Assembly (NCBI GenBank): GCA_023055425.1
Contig: JALGPY010000006.1
Span: 72,758,127-72,822,126 of the forward strand
DNA length: 64,000 nucleotides
Origin: Linanthus parryae
Taxonomy: Eukaryota > Streptophyta > Magnoliopsida > Ericales > Polemoniaceae
Reading direction: 5' to 3'
The notes under the pieces were generated by a model, which saw only the letters and a list, made by a program, of their open reading frames with translations, was not told where the DNA came from and did not search any database. The number at the start of each line of letters is the position of its first letter. Within the stretch, counting starts at the first letter, position 1. The position numbers and the translations under genes were made by a program. Shown in pieces: positions 59,834 through 64,000 of the stretch.

Positions 59834-62800
59834 AGTTCGTCCTAAAAGGGAATTTAAAACCTGTAGGGCAAACTAAAATCAACATAGGGTAAGATAATAA
59901 AACTGGAAAAGCCGATCGGGTTATGGGTAGTCTACGTGCTGGTATCAATTCCACCCACGTCCCTTCTTGCTAATTGTTATGTACTTAAAAGGTACTTGGA
60001 TTATTTTGTTTGAGTTGGTAACGTCATCCTTGATGGGTTGATTGACCAGTTTACTCCTGTTGTGGAGATTGAGAAATATGAGTTATCATAACCAGATTCT
60101 GAATTGCAAGTGATTTGAGAAGATGAGGTATATATCGGTGAAAGTAATTGCATAATTTGGCCCCATGAGGTCGTTGATACTTGAATTATTTGGAATCTTT
60201 ATCTTTTGATTGGTTATTGGATAAATAATGCTCTTAAAGCAAGGGGAAATTGGTTAAGAGTTATAAGAGTTAGATTGTGAATCATGAAAGATGCATTACT
60301 CAATTTGAAGATTTATATGTTGTGTATAAGATTCATATGAATTGCTAAAAGTGATATGATATTTATCCATTTGTATGATGATTTAAATCCCTGAGACCAG
60401 GATGGAATAGATAAAAGCACCATAGATGACTGCTGAAATTATGACTAATAAACCATTGCGATAATATACTAAGAGGGCCCGATAAGGATAGACGGCCCAG
60501 GACAATAACCACAGGGAGTAACTCTTCGTCTGATAGTAATGTTGTAGATACATGACTCTTATGATAACTCTTGGGGGGAAGTATTGGGTTTCGACCATTT
60601 GAGACTTTGGGTCAAAGAGACGTAACGGGAATGTTGAAATATTTGACTAGTGAACCCTAGTTTCTTTAACTAGATCTGAGAAGACTTCGATGATATATTT
60701 GAGGTACCGTTTGAGTTGTTAATTTAGAATTATGGGTCAAGGATAAATTTATTTTGAGAATCTTTTCTAGTAATCGAAGAAAGCTATTCGAACAAGGTCC
60801 CACCCACCCTCACCTGAGAAGTTAAGACGATCCCTTGAGTTTTGACTTGTTTTGTATACAGTTTCACAGCCTTGGTGATTGGAGAGACTTTTCTATGTAA
60901 ATGGTTGATTGTAGTCTACTTTTTCATGGTTTATATTAGGGGGGGGGGGTTACGCTAGGCTGCTTTGTCGTTTGAGGGTACTGTTACTATTTAACTATTT
61001 GAGGCGTTACTTGTATTCTGGTTACTCTAATGTTTCTTGATGATTGGGATGTCTATTCGGCTACATATTAATTATATGATTTAAATGGAAGAAACGGTGT
61101 ATAAACTGTGTAAGAATTATTGTTGGTTCATTGATGGTCGCTAATAATATATGGACACACCCTATGACAGATCTAAGCAGGTTTATTATGAAGTTACACA
61201 TTTAATGTTGTATTGGAGTTCTGACCGAGGCTTTGAAATGTGTGTTTAGAGCCTAATAAATTTATATTGGAGTCTCCTATTTTAAGAAGATTGCTCGAGA
61301 GATATTATTGTGCAAGAAATTATGGAAGCCTCTTATATATAACTATAGCATACTCAGAGTGTTGTAGCAATACTGTTTCTCATGGTCGGGGTATATGCTC
61401 GGATATTGATTGTTTCTAAGGGATGTATGCTTCACATATGTCATTCTAAGTCTTTTGGGGTTAGGGGAGATGTTGTGCATTCTTCAACTTTGCGTAGTTC
61501 GGTTTATGGTGTGAGATACGAACTGTATGAAGATAATGCTATCAGTTACCAAGACAGAAGACGTTAAGAAAAGCTCGGAGTTCGTTTAGAAAATTTGAGG
61601 CAATACTAGCTTTATATTTGGAGACTTGTTAGGATGTAGCCACAAGGTCAGTAAGTGTTTCGTTATTTGGCTAAATCGAGTAACAAATTCGGACTAAGAA
61701 GAACTGTGGATCTAAATGGTTGGAGTTCAATTAGAATACTCGGTAGAAGCGCATGGGTGGTGGTCGTCAAATGAAATATGAAGACTTTAGTACCCTCTAG
61801 GTACAACAAGTGGTTGTATAAGTAATACCCTAAGTTTTCGTAGGTACTGGACACATAGAAGAACCTAACGTAAGGAACTCAGCTCCGGATATGACCATAA
61901 GACATAGTTAGAATTCTAGAGAGTAATTGCTTCGGTGCTTGATCGGAAAAAGCGTCATTTGAGGTATATTTGGGTAGCGTGTGATCAATGGGGGGCTCTT
62001 CCATGAAGGATTTTGGAGGAACTTCGAAGAAATGTTGGTAGCTGAATCAAAGGTCAGGGACCAAACCACTAAGTTTTAGATACCCTCAGCTAACTTGGTT
62101 GGAGACACTAAGTTCGGTTTTAAGATGTCTACTTGGAGTTCTATTATTTAGATCAACCACCCTAAGGAATCTGGTTATTGATGTGGTCGGGAATTCTCTA
62201 CAATGTGTATGGACTAGCAAGTTTGCGAGCCTTATGGAGTTATGTAGCAGAATGAGATGTCTCGGTAGCCTAACTTTAGTACATACTCTTCCAATAAAAC
62301 TTAATTGGGGTCTTGTTGTTAATGTCTTGTTGTGGTATACACTCTTCACTTAATCGAGGTTTGGTTACGAGGATTGAATCTTGATAAGTTGCTTGGTAGT
62401 TCTTCTTCAGAATCGAGCCTTCTCTAATCATTTGAAACGGTATTTTGAGATTCTTGGGGAGTGTCTTGGAATTTTGGGTCGGTAGCTAGATTTCAAATAA
62501 CAATAAGAACTGTATAATGTGAAGCCTTGTTCGCTATTTTCTTAAGTCATGTTTGGAAGGAATAAAGTGATTTGAATGCCTAAAAAGTTGATAATTTCTT
62601 TGGACATTGTTGCATGGAGTTTTGTCACTTGATCATCACCGGAGGAGCCTGAACTTTGAGTCATGAACTACCGTTGGAGTCAGAAAACCCGTCGGATTAT
62701 GTGTTATGTAGGAATACATTCTAATTCATTTATTGATTAATTGTCTGGACTATTGGTTATATCAAGTAAGCATTACATGTGGCATTAGTAGTTTATAAAG

Positions 62801-63567
62801 ACTTTGGAGGTTTTTCTTGAAATAGTTCTATGACTTGGTGTAATTAGGCTCTGTCTATGGAATTATGGTACAGATTCAGATTTCCGGTAGTTAGCACCAT
62901 CCGCCAGTGGAAGTGTGCAATTTAAAGTCTTATCGCTAAACACATATTTGGGAGCCATGGGATGATCGTTCACTTATCAACTAATCCTTGATGTTATACG
63001 ACGTATCGGACTACTTACGTTTCATTTGAACCAAGGGTAATAACTGTTATTTAGAAAACTCGGAGACATGTGTTATCTTGACGGAAGCGACTAGTGAAGA
63101 CAATATATTTCGAGGTAAAAAGGGAAATAGTTAGTGGGTAAGAGGAGAAAAGAGACTTCATAAATTTATGGAGAACACCTGATTCAATTCAGTCTGGAAG
63201 ATTAGGCATAATTTTACGTCGTAGCTTCTTAGACGAGTACGTGACAGTCAGTCGACCTTGGAACAAATATATAGTGTCCATGAACACAACTAGCGACATG
63301 TATTCACTAAGTATGACCATCCATTGCGACTATAGTTCCGGGGACGTCACTTTTTAAGGGGGAGAGGATGTAACCCTTCGCTTTAATACCCTTACGCTTT
63401 GGTTAAAGTAAACCTTCCTAAGCACAAAAAATAGAGTTTAAACATTTCATGTTATCTCTGGTTAGCCTCGTGGCATATTTTGTGCATCACCATATATACA
63501 TATCTTACATCGAGAAGAAACTATTTGCTCATTGAGTAGCTTTAGCTTCGAGGACGAAGCCCTCTTT
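59834..63567 (+). other. Non-coding internal region of L
   Basis: 3.7 kb without frames longer than about 90 codons and without any gag, protease, reverse transcriptase or integrase motif on either strand. G runs occur at 60941-60950. Confidence 0.7.
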
Positions 63568-63580
63568 AAGGGGGGAAGGA
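63568..63580 (+). other. Polypurine tract of L
   Basis: AAGGGGGGAAGGA directly before the 3' LTR; primes plus-strand cDNA. Confidence 0.88.
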
Positions 63581-64000
63581 TGTAATACCCCGTTTTAATT
63601 TAGGGGTGATTATTGGCTTTTATGAAGTGTAGATGTTAAATATACACTAAACGGGGATGTTGTTGTAGTTTGAGATAATATAAACTAGTTAACAAAGGGG
63701 GGTTGTAGTTGTATTTTGAAGAAAGCCTATAACCTAGTTGGTAAATAGGTAATAGTGGATTAAATATTAATGAAAAAAGAATAAAAAATTGTTTTCTCTA
63801 CCCATTTTTCGGCACTTCTCCCGTCCCCCAACACTTACTCATTCCCCAACAAAATTCTTTTTTTTTTATTCTCTCTCTCTCTCTCCTCCCCCAACCCCTA
63901 TTTCTTCTTCTCTTCTCTCGGCAACACCCCACCCCCGACACCACCAACTCCATCGCCACCCTCACCTCCCTCTCCACTCTTCCTCCTCCCTCTGCCTCTC
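63581..64000 (+). repeat. 3' LTR of L, first 420 bp
   Basis: Identical to 56521-56939 except G/T at 56601/63661 and one extra T in the run near 63858. Cut by the window end. Confidence 0.95.

Larger units (their letters stand above)
56521..64000 (+). mobile_element. LARD-like non-coding LTR element L (continues past window)
   Basis: 5' LTR 56521-59819, Met-type primer site 59822-59833, an internal region of 3,761 bp without a credible ORF, polypurine tract 63568-63580, and the first 420 bp of the 3' LTR. Large LTRs around a long non-coding centre define LARDs, which depend on proteins from other elements. The phrase TTCGAGGACGAAGC...CTTTAAGGGGGG before the 3' LTR is typical of Gypsy chromoviruses, suggesting that source. 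Over the 420 bases that can be compared the two LTRs differ by one substitution and one T-run length change. Confidence 0.85.

Noticed and set aside
1..64000. CRISPR arrays, rRNA, tRNA genes, operons, phage
   Set aside because: Regular spaced repeats and RNA-gene signatures were not seen. Primer-binding sites match tRNA 3' ends only over 12-18 bases and are not tRNA genes.

Overview
This is nuclear DNA from a flowering plant, very probably a eudicot. The evidence is a spliced plant 2-oxoglutarate/Fe(II) dioxygenase (2OGD) gene with GT-AG introns, surrounded by plant transposon lineages: Sirevirus-type and other Copia elements, a tRNA-Asp-primed Gypsy-like family, a LARD-like element, a CACTA element, a LINE, and a long-TIR (probably Mutator-like) DNA element. 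I cannot name the species. No rRNA, tRNA or CRISPR array was seen. Well over 80% of the window is transposon-derived.

Layout. 1-2582 (-): Copia element H1 with a 196-bp LTR. 2583-5196: no gene, probably intron 2 of the dioxygenase. 5197-6362 (-): exons 1 and 2 of the dioxygenase, with a degenerate tandem repeat just upstream (6545-6935). 7168-8623: DNA element with about 82-bp inverted termini. About 8990-10390: possible LTR-element remnant. About 10700-16557 (+): broken Sirevirus-like element F, abutting an inverted LTR piece G (16558-17445). 17961-20827 (-) and 20828-27522 (+): two non-autonomous, tRNA-Asp-primed elements, A and B; B is inserted in A's LTR and is itself split by a solo LTR, K (24248 to about 27070). 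27523-36341 (-): Sirevirus D. 36347-39771: a mixed segment with a third copy (C) of the A/B family. About 39777-48965 (+): Sirevirus E. 50871-51134 (-): a final (third) dioxygenase exon. 51575-52221 (+): LINE fragment, cut by a CACTA element (from 52222). About 54780-56520 (-): Copia H2, about 99.5% identical to H1. 56521-64000 and beyond: LARD-like element L with 3.3-kb LTRs and no coding capacity.

How it fits together. The dioxygenase pieces are all on the minus strand, yet exon 3 lies upstream of exons 1-2, so they belong to two neighbouring paralogues. H1 and H2 would then occupy the same intron in each, which suggests a recent tandem duplication with a unit of about 55 kb. Sireviruses D and E face each other 5' to 5'. 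Their LTR heads, tails and target-site duplications are exchanged as expected if the DNA between them was inverted through breaks inside both 5' LTRs.

The signals most worth following are: (i) a palindrome, TTCAARGCYTTGAA, scattered through the Sireviruses in LTRs and in all three coding frames; (ii) an uncharacterised protein shared by non-autonomous elements A and B; and (iii) the Sirevirus extra ORF downstream of pol.
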